A stretch of 64,000 bases of DNA, taken from Carex sylvatica (Eukaryota > Streptophyta > Magnoliopsida > Poales > Cyperaceae). This document shows, one piece after another, positions 11,521-23,221 of this stretch. Position 1 is the stretch's first letter. Every line of letters begins with the position of its first letter. The notes beneath the pieces are model-generated. The model did not search any database. It was not told the origin of the DNA and saw only the letters and a program-made list of their open reading frames with translations. The position numbers and the translations under genes are program-made. The stretch lies in assembly GCA_964058845.1 (NCBI GenBank), contig CAXKVR010000025.1, positions 1 to 64,000 on the forward strand, written 5' to 3'.

Positions 11521-11571
11521 AATATAACCCTATAATACTATTAATGCCATAAACATACATAAATCTCAACA
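11512..11571 (-). repeat. truncated Copia 3' LTR and adjacent purine tract
   Basis: The LTR start TGTTGAGATTT at 11571 follows a purine tract GAGGGGGAG (11580-11572), which itself overlaps the pol stop codon at 11579-11581. After 60 bp the LTR is replaced by internal pol sequence. Confidence 0.85.
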
Positions 11572-11578
11572 CTCCCCC

Positions 11579-12849
11579 TCAAGATGGGCAAAAGATATCC
11601 ATCAAGCCCATCTTTTCACAAAATCTATCTAGATCTATTGAGCTAAGTCCTTTGATAAGACAGTCAGCTACTTGATCTTCAGTAGCTACGTGACTCAGCT
11701 CCAATAGTCCACTTTCCAGCTTTTCCTTTATGAAGAACCTATCGATCTCCACATGCTTGGTTCTATCATGCTACACTGGATTGTTGGCAATGCTGATCGC
11801 TGACTTGCTATCGCACTACAATTTCATCTGAGCTTCATGATTCACCTTGAGCTCCTCCAACAACCTCTTCAGCCACACCATCTCTGCAACTCCCAATGCC
11901 ATAGCCCTGTACTCGGCTTTTGCTGTCGATCTCAAAACAATTGGCAGCTTCTTGCTCTTCCAGGAGACCAAGTTGCCCCTACGAACATGCAGTAGCCAGA
12001 TGTGGACCTCATGTCATCTTGGCAACTGGCCCAGTCAGAGTCACAATAGCCCTCAATGTTCATGTGTCCATTCTGCCTGAAAACCAAGCCCTTATCCGGT
12101 GCACTCTTCAGGTACCTCAGAATGTGATACACTGTATCCATATGGTCTTTCCTAGGATCATGCATGTAGCGGCTCACCACGCTCACTGCAAATAAGATAT
12201 CGGGACGAGTATGTGTTAAATAGATCAATCTGCCTACCAGTCTCTGGTACCTCTCACGATCAACCTGTTCTCCTGCCTCTGCACTCATCTTGGCCTTCAC
12301 ATCAATTGGAGAAACTGCAGGCCTGCACCCCAACATGCCTGTCTCAATGAGCAGGTCTAGCACATACTTCCTTTGTGACAGAACAATCCCTTCGGGGGCA
12401 CGGGCCACCTCAATGCTGAGAAAGTATCTAAGTTGCCCCAAGTCCTTTACCTCAAACTCCTTACCCAATCTCACCTTCAGCTGAGCGATCTCACTCTCAT
12501 CATCCCCAGTGATAATCATGTCATCCACATATACAGCAAGCATAGTTGTGTGAGCTCCTCGTTGTCTAAAAAATACTGTATGGTATGCATTGGTCTGCTG
12601 ATACCCCATGCCTACCATAGCCTTCCTGAACCTGTCAAACCAAGCTCGAGGGGATTGCTTCAGTCCATAAAGAGACTTCTTGAGCCTGCACACCTTACCC
12701 ATTGTCCTTTTTGTGCCAAAACCTGGTGGTATCTCCATGTACACCTCCTCCAACAAGTCACCATGAAGAAAAACATTCTTCACGTCGAGTTGGTGTAACT
12801 TCCACCCCCCATTTGCGGCTAAGGAAACCAGTGTTCGTACTGTGCTCAT
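11579..12849 (-). pseudogene. Copia reverse transcriptase palm and RNase H
   Basis: Contains QLDVKNVFLHGDLLEEVYME, YGLKQSPRAWFDR and the catalytic YVDD (MLAVYVDDMIITGDD), then YQRLVGRLIYLTHTRPDI and the RNase H entry GYCDSDWASCQDDMRSTSGY. A frameshift near 11990 moves the RNase H (KAEYRAMALGVAE, KHVEIDRFF) into another frame. That frame has stops at 11816-11818 and 11771-11773 and ends at 11579-11581 beside the purine tract. Confidence 0.88.
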
Positions 12850-13851
12850 CTATGCCACAGGTGCAAAGGTCTCATCATAGCCTATACCATAGGTCTGACT
12901 GTACCCCTTTGTCACTAATCGAGCCTTGTACCGCTCGACCTTCCCTTCTGGGTTTTGCTTCACTGTGAAGACCCATTTACATCCAACGGCCTTCTTGCCA
13001 GATGGTAGTGACACGAGCTCCCAGGTTTTGTTCTTGGCGAGGGCCCCAAGCTCCTCTAGCATGGCTGCTTCCCACTTTGGATCCTCCTTAGCACCTTGCC
13101 AACATTTAGGAATAGAGACAGCGTCCAAAGATGCAATGAATGCTCCATGTATAGGTGATATGTGTGAGTAATCGACAAATTTGGCAATGTCATGTGAGAA
13201 ACCATATCGGTCAGGAGGAATGCCTGCATTCTCGCGAGTAGTCCCCCTTACCGATAGGGGAGTAGGAGGAGTAGAGAGAGGAATCATATCACCTGTGTAT
13301 TCTGAATCCACGGTGGATGGAGAAGTTGTCTCAGGAGTCGAGGTAGGCAGGAACAAGGAACTTGATACAAGTGGCACTGTAGGTACTATAGGTACTATTT
13401 TCTCATTCTCCTTTCGTCTCATCGTGTACACTCTCAGCTCCCCCTGAGCCTGAGGTCCACCACCCTCGGGATCAGTCTCCCCCTGATTCGACACAAAGGC
13501 CGACTCTATAACCGGCACAACAGCTGACTCCACCACAACTGGATAAGGGGTAACCCCTATACTCACCATCTGTTGCTCACCACTACTACTACTCTCCCCC
13601 TCTCGCCTCGTACCTCCTGTATCGAGCGAGTCCCCAAAGGGTGAGGTAACTTCAGAAGTGTAGTATGGCTCAAGCTCTCGAAACGTGACATCTAAACTCA
13701 CAAACAACCTCTTCTCAATGGGGCTCCAACACATATACCCCTTTTGGGTGATAGAGTATCCCACAAAGACACATTTGATAGCCCTTGGATCTAGTTTTCT
13801 CACATTGAGTCTTCTGTCCTGCACAAAACAGATACACCCAAAGGTCCTCAA
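12850..13851 (-). pseudogene. Copia integrase C-terminus to reverse transcriptase start
   Basis: Begins MRTFGCICFVQDRRLNVRK (integrase C-terminal/GKY-type region), crosses a variable linker, and enters the RT_2 domain at WEAAMLEELGALAKNKTWEL, KWVFTVKQNPEGKVERYKAR and YDETFAPVA. An in-frame TAG at 12850-12852 separates it from the rest of the polymerase. The segment 13796-13873 was the template for the filler DNA at 11440-11520. Confidence 0.88.
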
Positions 13852-13994
13852 AGGAAGGATATCCCCATTCTTACCTTACCACACCTCAAACGGAGACTTC
13901 CACTCCAATACTCTTGAGGGCATCCTATTGATTAGTTGGGCAGCGGTCTTGACTGCTTGCCCCCATAAGTACTTCGGTACATTCATGGCAAACA

Positions 13995-15170
13995 TCAACT
14001 CCTAGCTACTTCCAGGAGATGCCTATTCTTTCGTTCTGCTACCCCATTCTGCTCAGGTGTGTATGGACAAGTGGTCTGATGCTCTATTTCCTGGGATGAC
14101 AGATACTCCCCAAAGGCCCTGTTGGTGTACTCCGTCCCATTATCAGACCTCAATACCTTCACAACTGCCCCATATTGAGTCTGAACTCCTTTGTGAAAAT
14201 CCCTAAAGCACGAAAGAACCTCACTTTTATATTTCATCAAATAAAGCCAAGTCACACGAGAGCAACAATCAATGAAAGTCACAAAATATTGAAAACCGCT
14301 AACAGTAGGTGTAGGACAAGGTCCCAATACGTCTGAATGAATCAAATCAAAGCTACCAGAACTCCTACCACCAGAACTAGCATAAAAGCTTCTGGTATGC
14401 TTGCCTAACTCACACGCATCACACACCAGTTTTTCCTTGTTCACCTTTTCAAACAGCTGCGGATATAGCCTACTTAACACCGGAAAGGAAGGATGACCCA
14501 AGCGCCTATGATGGAGCAGCAGCAAGTTCTCCACACTTCTCTCAACTCCTCTAGCTCCCTCTACAATGGATGAAAGAGCCGAGTCCATACCCTCCCTATC
14601 CATGTACCACCAGTCACTGTGACATGTACCCGTCCCAAGTATCCTGTCTGTCCTCTTTTCTTGGAAGATTACCTTGGGAATATCAAACACAACTACACAT
14701 TTTAGTTGTGTTATAATGACACTTATGGATAAGAGATTCACTGGGAAAGAAGGAGCATGCAACACATTAGACAGAGTCAGGGTATCTGTACATTTCACTA
14801 TGCCCTTACCAACCACGGGCTGGGTTGTACCGTCTGCTGTCTGAATGCTCTCTGGGATTGCTAGGCGGGTATAGGAAGAAAACTCACCAGCAGCACCAGT
14901 CACATGGCGAGATGCACCAGAGTCGACTATCCAATCCGGTGATCTGGTGGGTATAGAGGCTAGAGCAAGTGTATCACAACTACATGTGCCTGAGAGGGCA
15001 CGAGAAGCAAGGTTACCTCTGGCTGAGGATGAGGTGGATGCATCATTTCTCACACTTTTCCTATCGCATGTCAGCTTCTGTCTGTCCCTGAGTGCTTGAG
15101 AATAGGCCTCCACAAGTGCCTGATCATCTTCTGTAAGATCCCCACCAGTTTCTTCTTCCTCTGCAACCAT
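13995..15170 (-). pseudogene. Copia protease/GAG-pre-integrase/integrase section
   Basis: 391 open codons. WIVDSGASRHVTG is the aspartic protease site. HHRRLGHPS and CDACELGKHTR form the HHCC zinc-binding pre-integrase domain. FDLIHSDVLGP, LRSDNGTEYTN and TPEQNGVAERKNRHLLE carry the D, D and E of the integrase core. The frame stops right after VARS through a frameshift near 14000; the continuation resumes in another frame (MNVPKYLWGQAVK) and meets a stop at 13876. Catalytic residues are still visible but the polyprotein is broken. Confidence 0.88.
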
Positions 15171-15630
15171 CAGATATGCCCAGTTGCCTCCTCTTCCACC
15201 TCTCCTACCACCCCAGCCATAATCACGGCCTCCAAACTGTCCCCTCTCACCTGTATCTCGCTTCTTAGGTGACTTAGGACAAGTCTGTTTCAGGTGACCT
15301 ACCTCACCACATATGTAACACCGTCAAGGCTCACCTTTGAACCCTGTGTTACCTGTGTGATATGAGTTGGGGACCGCTAGTGCCGACTTCACTCCTGGAA
15401 GTCCTGCTACCCTAGCCTGTAGCCTAATCCGGCTCTCCTTCTCAGTCAAATATGTAGCTGTCCCTTCGAGTCTCATATCAATAGGTGGCAGCTGAACCTT
15501 CTGTACCCTCGGCTTGCTCTCAACAGAAGCTTGGCACACGGCCAACGCTCGTCGCACCATGACAGCCATCTCATCAGGAGTCAGCTTCGCGCCTTCGCAA
15601 ACGCATTCTCAGTCTCTTCTTCTGACATTG
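15171..15630 (-). pseudogene. Copia gag C-terminal remnant with zinc knuckle
   Basis: The frame to 15324 ends at a TGA. The same frame then continues CYICGEVGHLKQTC, a CCHC nucleocapsid zinc knuckle (about 15320-15279), followed by a G/R-rich stretch that leads in frame into the next section. A possible start MSEEETENAF lies near 15628, but the ~200-residue capsid core normally upstream of the knuckle is absent. Gag therefore appears to have lost its middle. The stop inside gag shows it is no longer functional. Confidence 0.7.
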
Positions 15631-15914
15631 ATCCGACTCAGATCTACGCCTCACGTATCAATCCAAGTCTGAATCCTTTCTATTACTCTCTTAGACCCGA
15701 TCTTACACTGTTAAGATCGAGATCCACATCATCTCCCCCTCTCTTCTTCTTCTTGACCCGATCTTGATCTAACACATCAAGATTCGAGCGCAAACCTGAT
15801 CAAACCCCCTACTCGGGTATCGTGGGGCATAGGCCCCTCACGCCGGCCAAATCAAGCAAGAAACCGAACTCCCTTACCTCTGGTTTGGCTTATAAGAAGA
15901 AGAACCGACTTGCT

Positions 15915-16095
15915 GTAACCGGAGCTGCTGTAACTGGAGCTTCTGTAACTGGAGTTACTGTAACTGAAGCTGCTGTAACTGGAGTTACTGGATCTGTAGT
16001 AACTGAAGCTGCTGTAACTGGAGTTACTGGATCTGCAGTAACTATAGCTGCTGGAACTGGAGTTACTGTAACCGAAGCTTGCAGTAACTGGAGCT
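15915..16095 (-). repeat. GTAACTGGAGCT-type short tandem repeat in Copia leader
   Basis: About a dozen 12-15-bp units of the form CTGTAACTGGAG(TT/CT)A occupy the space between primer site and gag. Both strands read open here (VTGAAVTG on plus, SSYSS on minus) only because of the repeat. I do not regard either as a protein. Confidence 0.7.
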
Positions 16096-16290
16096 ACAGT
16101 GGAGCCAATGACCGGCGGAAGGCAGATCTGAGCAGGACGGAGGCTGGCGGAGCTTAGGCGGGCGGCGCTGGCGGACTGACGGGGCGGAGCTCTCTGCTTT
16201 GGCGATCTGCTGGAGTGGTACTGTAGCATGCTACAGTAAAATCACAAGAAAAGGAAAGAAAATAGAAAAACAATAGCTAACCCTTCTAGG

Positions 16291-16302
16291 GCTCTGATAC
16301 CA
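16291..16302 (-). other. primer-binding site (initiator tRNA-Met type)
   Basis: TGGTATCAGAGC on the minus strand directly after the 5' LTR, the standard plant Copia primer site. Confidence 0.9.
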
Positions 16303-16466
16303 AAAAGAATAATGGTTCAAAATGAATTGTATTGATTCCTTTCGTCTTTTGGGCCTATATAGGCGTTACATCTTTCATTCGTAACCCTACGATTCTCTAT
16401 AATTTTATTCTTACCAATATAACCCTATAATACTATTAATGCCATAAACATACATAAATCTCAACA
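16303..16466 (-). repeat. Copia 5' LTR
   Basis: On the minus strand it begins TGTTGAGATTTATG at 16466 and ends just before the primer-binding site. A CCTATATAGGCC segment (about 16350-16361) may hold the TATA box. The first 60 bp match 11512-11571 of the 3' end. Confidence 0.8.
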
Positions 16467-16727
16467 ATAATAAACCTATAACCCACAAGAGAAAACAAGT
16501 GAGAAATAATAAATTATTTCTCAGTGCTGATTGCCACCCAGATTATTGGATTCAAAGAAAATCCATATTCATAATGAAATCACCGCATGAGAAACAAATA
16601 ATTCATTTCATAATGACGAATGCAAATGCTCAATAATAATATCCAGTTGAACAACAAAAATTACATAAATAAATCATAACTCTAAGAATCTTATCAGAAT
16701 AAATGGTTTGGGTCAAAATCTTTTAAA
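16467..16727 (+). repeat. ~260-bp direct repeat A', right of Copia
   Basis: Begins immediately after the outer base of the 5' LTR (ATAATAAACCTATAACC) and matches 11138-11400. Differences include a two-base insertion near 16557 and scattered substitutions. After TTTTAAAC (16727) it continues into ordinary flank, so this copy sits in the original locus. Confidence 0.85.
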
Positions 16728-18986
16728 CTATAAAATTTGGTAACTTTTGGGATCTAATCTTTACAACCACTAAGTCTGGTAACGTTTGGTTTCTTAACTT
16801 TATCATTTCTAGTCTGTTAACAATGATAGATACTATAACATGTATCTATCGTGTCAGGCTTATACCATTCTAACTATCCTGACACCTGATTAACGGAAAC
16901 AATACGAAATCAATACAATAATACTATCATTATCGGAAAGAAAATCAATGATAAGACAGTTACCACAGTTCATTAGTCTCACAGTCATAAGTCACAATTT
17001 ATTCAATAATCCATTACCCAACCGGTACTGGATTCAGTTGGGGCCATTCACCATATGTGCATAAGGGTCATGGAGTAAAGTCTAGCTAGCTAGCTAGACT
17101 TTATGATATATTAATCTTTTTTCTCCACTGTATGAAGGTTTAAGGATTACAGTATTCAATTTTTAATCAATTCGATCACTGTGGTCTCAAACAATAATTT
17201 GCAATAAGAATCAATCAATCAATCAATAAATAATATCAACGTGACAGTCAACGGACTTACCTGTAATTCAGTTTCAATTGTATTGGGCTATGCATATGAT
17301 GCAACAGTTCGATCAATGCAATCAATCAAATATTCAAAATGCATAGCGAGTTACAATTTAATTCCTAGTCATGAATCTCAGACTAATCTAATAATCTCGC
17401 ACCTGATATCATAGGGTATGACATGATTGGATGCCAAGTTGCCATTCTGTAAGTGCATCCGATAAGTCAGTTCGGTTTGAACGATCGAATTCATATCTCA
17501 GTCTAAAATAATTTTGCAATTTGAAATTAATAACTTAAATTATACTCATAGTACAAGATATATATATATATATATTGGAACCCACTACATATATATTTTC
17601 ACAATTAACCATTCAACCGAAGGATTTATATTAGAAACAAATCATACAGTACCTTTTAACACATACTCTCCTCTTTTTAAATAAATTTTAAAATGTATAT
17701 AAGGTTGATACCCATTTGGACCAATCTCTTCCAATTCATGTAAAATTAGTTAACCCAAAATTCCAGTTATCTAAGAATTTACAAAATAAAACATTTCATA
17801 TATAAAAGATTTCATGTCTCGACCAAAACTCTAATAATCCAAATCAAATAAGATAACTTTCCTTAATCCCCCTTGAAAACATTATTTCCCAGTACCAAGT
17901 CTTTAATTATTCATGCATATGCAATACAACATTTGTAGGATAAATATACTAAACTTCATACTCATTTTCCAAACAGAAATATATCTTTGAATCATGCCCA
18001 TGTACAGATTTAGAGCAAAACTCTAAATCTGGCCCACACATCCCTTTAACTTTATCCCTAATTAATTAAGTCCTCTTAAAAACTAAGATCTTAATTATAC
18101 GTACTTAGCACAAGAGAATGACTAAACAAATTCATTGAAAGCTTATGTTAAGTTTATGAATTCATTATCAGAAATGATCAATATTCAGATTCCCAACATT
18201 ACCATACTAGTGAACATATTACACTTTAACCCACATGATTAGTATATATGAGATAGCTCTAGACAATATCCATAGTATATATCAACACAATCATGCATCA
18301 TATAAGCATAAATATGAGTAAAAGGTCTACTATGTATGATTTTGTAAATATATGTCTAATTTCTTTTTCAAATTATCTATAATCATGTAAAAGACCCAAT
18401 AACCCGATTCATTTCTTTCAACATGTAGAGCAAGCTTAAACTTTCTAATTTAAATAAGAAATTAACCAGTTCCATATTTATTTATTTATTTAGGATGGTC
18501 CAAAACGCTGAGCACAATTTAATAATGTAATTATTATCTTTCATTTAATAGCGCGGGCCTTTTTAGTAAGTTCTAATACTAGGGGAGGGGGCGGGGGGCA
18601 AAAACGACTACTTTTTTCTTATATTAATATCTTTTAGTGCGACTTTCTCACTGAACCTTAAATTTTTTGTAAAGGTCTGCTTGCTTTAAGGGAAAAATTC
18701 AACAAATTCAACGGTTAATTAGCAGAATATTCATCACATGGTTCCTTTTCCTTTATATGTTCTCAGGTTCGAGAACTCCAAATTATATTTTCAACAGAAT
18801 TACATTACAAAATTTGAATTAATAAAATATCTCATTGCAGGTGAGAAGTCAGCTTCGAACGCACCACTCCGTACCACAAACAGATAGCTAGAGAGAGCAA
18901 ATCTTTTACATGCATATTTGTTATTTTGTTATTTTTTATTTTTTTTATATTCCGTCCCTTTGCAAGTTATGTTCAGTTAAAATGAT
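16728..18986. other. intergenic, downstream of the CoA-ligase gene
   Basis: No gene seen. Contains a TAGC run (17083-17096), a (TA)n tract (17560-17576), a G-rich patch (18582-18598) and general AT-rich sequence. The part nearest 18987 is presumably the 3' UTR of the ligase-like gene. Confidence 0.4.
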
Positions 18987-21900
18987 TCAAATTTTAGAAT
19001 TTGGACGACTTATCTTCAACAACCTTCTTAGTACCTTTCCTGTTGGTGACTTTGGAAGTGAATTCACAAAAACCACCTTTCTCACTTTCTTGTAAGGAGC
19101 CACCTGAAAAAGGTTTAAAAATATGATCAAGTCTAATGAGCAATTCATTAAAAATAAAAATTACAATATTCGTGATCGCTTTCTTACATAATGCTCAATT
19201 TAGAAACAACAAGAAACCTTGTGCAATATTCTAATTTCCAAAGCTAAAGAGAAAAGAAAAGTCTATTCAGTCATATTGCATTTACAAAAACCCTATTGAC
19301 TTTATAAATGATACACTTCAAATTGTCTGATATTGATAAGGATGGCACTGTCTAAAGGTGGAAAAGGAAAGATTAAGACATTAAAAAATTTCAAATCTCT
19401 TTTACTACTCTTAAATGCGACACCTAATGACGACTGTGGGATCGGTACACGAGAAACAGAGATAGAACAAGGAGATGCGGAGATGGAAAGAAAGAGAATA
19501 CGGAGATTTGTTTCTTCTGTGTGACAAATATTTTCTTTATTAATTATTTCCTTATTAGTTTTGTATTAATTAAAGTAGATAATGAAGAGAGAGAAGAAGG
19601 GCAAAATAGGTATTTGATAATAAAAGTTTCTCTCACCGCTCAATATTGTAATAACTTGGCTGAAAATAGCACTCCCCTTAATAAAATGTTGATGGCAACA
19701 TAAAATTGCACTAGAATGAAACGTGCTAAGTTGATGTTGATGCAAGTTTGATAAATATCAATATTTTTCAAGAATTTATGTCATACTATGTTACAAATTA
19801 TAAATTTGAAAAAGTTCAATTGGCATATACACCAATAAAGGTAGGTTCTTTGATGAACTTTCTGAAGATTTATTTACCAGAATTTGGGCCTTTAAGTAAT
19901 TGGAAAAGGGAGAGGAAAAAACACACACACACACACACACACACCTGATAGGGCCACTTAATTATATAAATAAAAAAATAACAATCATATAATTCACCTG
20001 TTTATTGACATGATCCATAACTTGAGAAGAAGAAAGAGAAATCCCACTTCTCCGCACAACAAAAGCTACCGGTATTTCTCCCGTTTCTTCGTTTTCCTCC
20101 CTGTAATATATAAACAAAAACAATGATTTATACAATATTTACCATTTTACAAAATTTAAGTAAGGTTTGGGTTTAAGGTTTACACTCACGATGTAACTGC
20201 AACATCAGCTATATCAGGATGAGCGAGTAACAATGCTTCTAGATCTGCTGGAGCTATCTGTGTAAGCAAAGAAACAAAAATTCATGCATCCAATGTAGTT
20301 CGTCATGTATCAGGAATAGACCGTGGTTGGTGTGGTACTACCAATCTATATTTAGTCTGTGTTGGGTACCAGATTGACACTGCACTGTTACTTATTACTC
20401 AACATTATGTAGTGAGGGAGGAATCACAGTTCAGGGTAAATTGAAGCATAATTAAAGAATTTATAGCTTGAATTATGCTTTAATTATATGATAATTAGGA
20501 TAAATTGTGGATCAATTGAGATGAGTTTCTTAATTTCAAACTTGAGGTAACAACTAACAAGTATTGGTTAACATAAATTATTTTCTCGTTGTACTTGACA
20601 AATTCCAAAAAAAGGAAAATTGTACCTGAAAGCCCTTGTATTTTATTGTATCTTTCAATCGGTCAAGTATGTACAAGTAACCTTCATTATCAAAATGGGC
20701 TAGATCCCCAGTTCTTAACCAACCACCATCAACAATTGTTTCTGAGGTAGCCTTCTCATCGTTTAAATACCCTACAAATATTTTAGGAAGAGAGAAAAAA
20801 AGTTAATTTACAAAGAAGAATTATACATTTGCCTTTTCAGGTTTTCATTTTGCATTCTTTTTGCTCCACCATCCGGAGCATCAATAATGGTTTTAGTTAA
20901 GGCACATAACATGAAACTAATACAGACCAAAACCAGATAGAGGCTAGATCAAATCAATAGGGCTCTTATGCTTATCTTCGCAATCATGAGATTACAACTG
21001 GCAAAATCAACTTGACCCAAAGCAAGTCCGAAACCCATAACCCAAAAACCATTCAAAATGGAACACAATTAGAAACTGAACCTGGTTTACTGGCTGATAA
21101 ATGAAGCAAACCTGATTTAACCCGAATGAACTCATACATTTGCTAGACATAGTAAAAACCTTTCATGATAGCGGGGCCACGCAGTAGTAATTCACCGTGA
21201 CTGCCAGGGGGCAAACAATTCCCATTTTCTAAGTCAATGATCTTCGCTTCCATATTTGGTGCAAGTAGACCTACAGAAGTGTACTTCTTGCAACTAGGAG
21301 TGTTAAAACCACGTGTGGCAACTGCAGTTGACTCTGTCATGCCATAACCCTGATGCAAAGATTTTCAAACTCAATAAGTTATTGCTATGATGGTACGGTA
21401 ACTGCAAATTTTTATTTTGGATAGCTTGTTGGATCTGACAAGTTGATGATTTTTATGCTTATAACTCTTTTACAAAAATGTTGATTGAAAGATTGTTATT
21501 CATTTATTCGGTCTCATATGATGATTTAACAGCATGCTATACTATTAAGAAGATATTCATCAACAAGATGTATATTTTATTGATTGATTTATTTACGCAC
21601 CTGTTTAGTTTTCGTTTCTTGGTGTTGTTGAGTGAATGTACGTTTGTGTATGGTGTGCTAGATACTTTTTTTTTTTTTTTCATTTGTTGGATCATATATA
21701 TTTTTTCCAGGGTATTCATTTCAAAATATCATGAAAACAAAAGGACAGAATAAATGTTTCATCCAGAATAAAAATTGAGTAGCATTTTATTGTTCTGTTG
21801 CTGTTTAAGGACCTTAAGATAAAACAATGATAAACTTGTGTGGCTGCGCAGCATAACAAGAGGTACTGAAATCAGAAAAATAATTTAGTTTAATTGGGCC

Positions 21901-23221
21901 CATAAAGAGGTTCTAAAACAAGACCACAAAAACCAAGACAACAAAAGGCCGAAGCTTCTTTAGAGGGCAAATGTGGTCCAGAAAATAACTAGTGAACCTT
22001 AATTTTTTTAATCAGTCTATAATCCTGTAAAAATATGGAATGGATCAATGGACCTAATAGTTTGTACAGGATGTGGCTTTCTTTCGTTTTAATTATCTTT
22101 CTAGTCGGTTTTAAATCTGTGTCTCTCGTACTAAGTTGAGTTCAAAATTAAATTAAATGAAATTTTATTATACGAAAAAACTCGAAAATATATACCTGAA
22201 TGAAATCCACATGAGGGAGAACCCTTAAAAACTCGTTTATCAATTTCTGGCTTACCGGCGCGGCCCCACATGCTACTTGCTTGAGGGAACCCAAATCACA
22301 CCCAAGATCCTGCTTTGCCCGTATCAGAGCAGCCACTATTGGGGGCACAGTCGGGAGATGTGTAACTCTATACCGCTCAATTGCTTTCACAGCTTCTTTG
22401 GCCTCGAACCGCTTCATCACCACAACCATTGTACCCAGAGAAAGAAGTCCGATTGAGAAAAGAGACATGCCATAGATATGAAACATTGGTATCGGTGCCA
22501 GGTACACGTTCTTACAACTGTCATCCTTGTATAGAGAGGCCTCGAACTTGACGAATAATTCGACCATGGAGATGAGGTTTTGGTGCGTTATAACGACCCC
22601 TTTACATGGGCCCGAGGTGCCTGAGGAGTAAAGGATAGCGGCTGGGTCGGATTGTTGAATGGCGGGTTTGGGTGTGGGTTTGGGGTCAGAATTGATAATT
22701 GTGTTGAAAGTTGGAAACGTGTGGGGGTCAAAATTTAAAGTGTCAGGGATTGCAATTGCGCGAACTCCGAGAGACTGGATATTTTGCACATTTTGGATGG
22801 AGGTGAGTACCAAGGTTGAAGCGGAGGAGTCGAGTTGCTTTTTGATATCATTTATGGTGTTGGTAGGGTTCATGGGGGTTGCCACAGAGGCATTTCGTAG
22901 AACACCTAACAGCACGACAGGAAAGAGAATACTATTCGGCAATAAAATCATAACCACGTGGTTTTTACCAACTCCCAAGTTTTGAAGGCCATAAGCGAAG
23001 GAATCGACCAATGACTGGAGAGTGGTATATGAAATTGAGTCTCCGGTATGGGAATCAACGAGGGCTTGGTCCCCACTGTGGCGGTGAGAGAAGAGAAAGG
23101 AGACCAAATCGAGATTTGGTTGGAGTGGGAGAGCACTTTTGGGGTGCTTGCTGCTGTAAATCCCTGTTGCAGGGAAGTACAATTGGGGAAAGGCTAAGCG
23201 GCCAGTTATGTCGGTCTCCAT
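18987..23221 (-). CDS. 4-coumarate:CoA ligase-like acyl-CoA synthetase, 549 aa, 6 exons
   Basis: ATP-dependent carboxylate:CoA ligase of the plant 4CL-like (ANL) group, closest by motif pattern to the peroxisomal OPCL1/4CL-like 5-9 clade. Exons: 23221-22196, 21349-21160, 20771-20626, 20257-20190, 20100-19998, 19103-18987; all phases agree. AMP-binding loop [12 protein letters not shown] lies at about residues 198-209, GYGMTES at 343-349 (start of exon 2), then [21 protein letters not shown], an [10 protein letters not shown] hinge region and [11 protein letters not shown] with the catalytic lysine region. The protein ends NSKI; SKI is a permissible PTS1-like tripeptide, consistent with peroxisomal location. 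Length is normal for the family. The P-loop reads TSGPCKG where TTGLPKG is usual, so activity needs testing. The substrate cannot be told from sequence. Confidence 0.9.
19920..19944. repeat. (CA)n microsatellite in ligase intron 5
   Basis: About 12 CA units inside the last intron (19104-19997) of the CoA-ligase-like gene. The short open frames in this intron are not genes. Confidence 0.9.

Larger units (their letters stand above)
11512..16466 (-). mobile_element. Ty1/Copia retrotransposon, reverse orientation, damaged
   Basis: Read on the minus strand it runs 5' LTR, primer site, short gag remnant, protease/integrase region, reverse transcriptase, RNase H, purine tract and truncated 3' LTR. 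Domain order (integrase before RT) makes it Copia. The LTR is short (about 164 bp). The 5' LTR is complete, but only about 60 bp of the 3' LTR remains (11512-11571). Coding lesions include stops at 15324-15326, 13876-13878, 12850-12852, 11816-11818 and 11771-11773, and frameshifts near 14000 and 11990. It cannot encode a functional polyprotein. Confidence 0.92.

Noticed and set aside
11847..13447. Plus-strand frames across the Copia region
   Set aside because: They are antisense shadows of the reverse transcriptase and integrase; no family motifs.
15822..16157. 111-codon plus-strand frame with VTGAAVTG repeats
   Set aside because: Produced by a short tandem repeat in the Copia leader; the opposite strand is open too.
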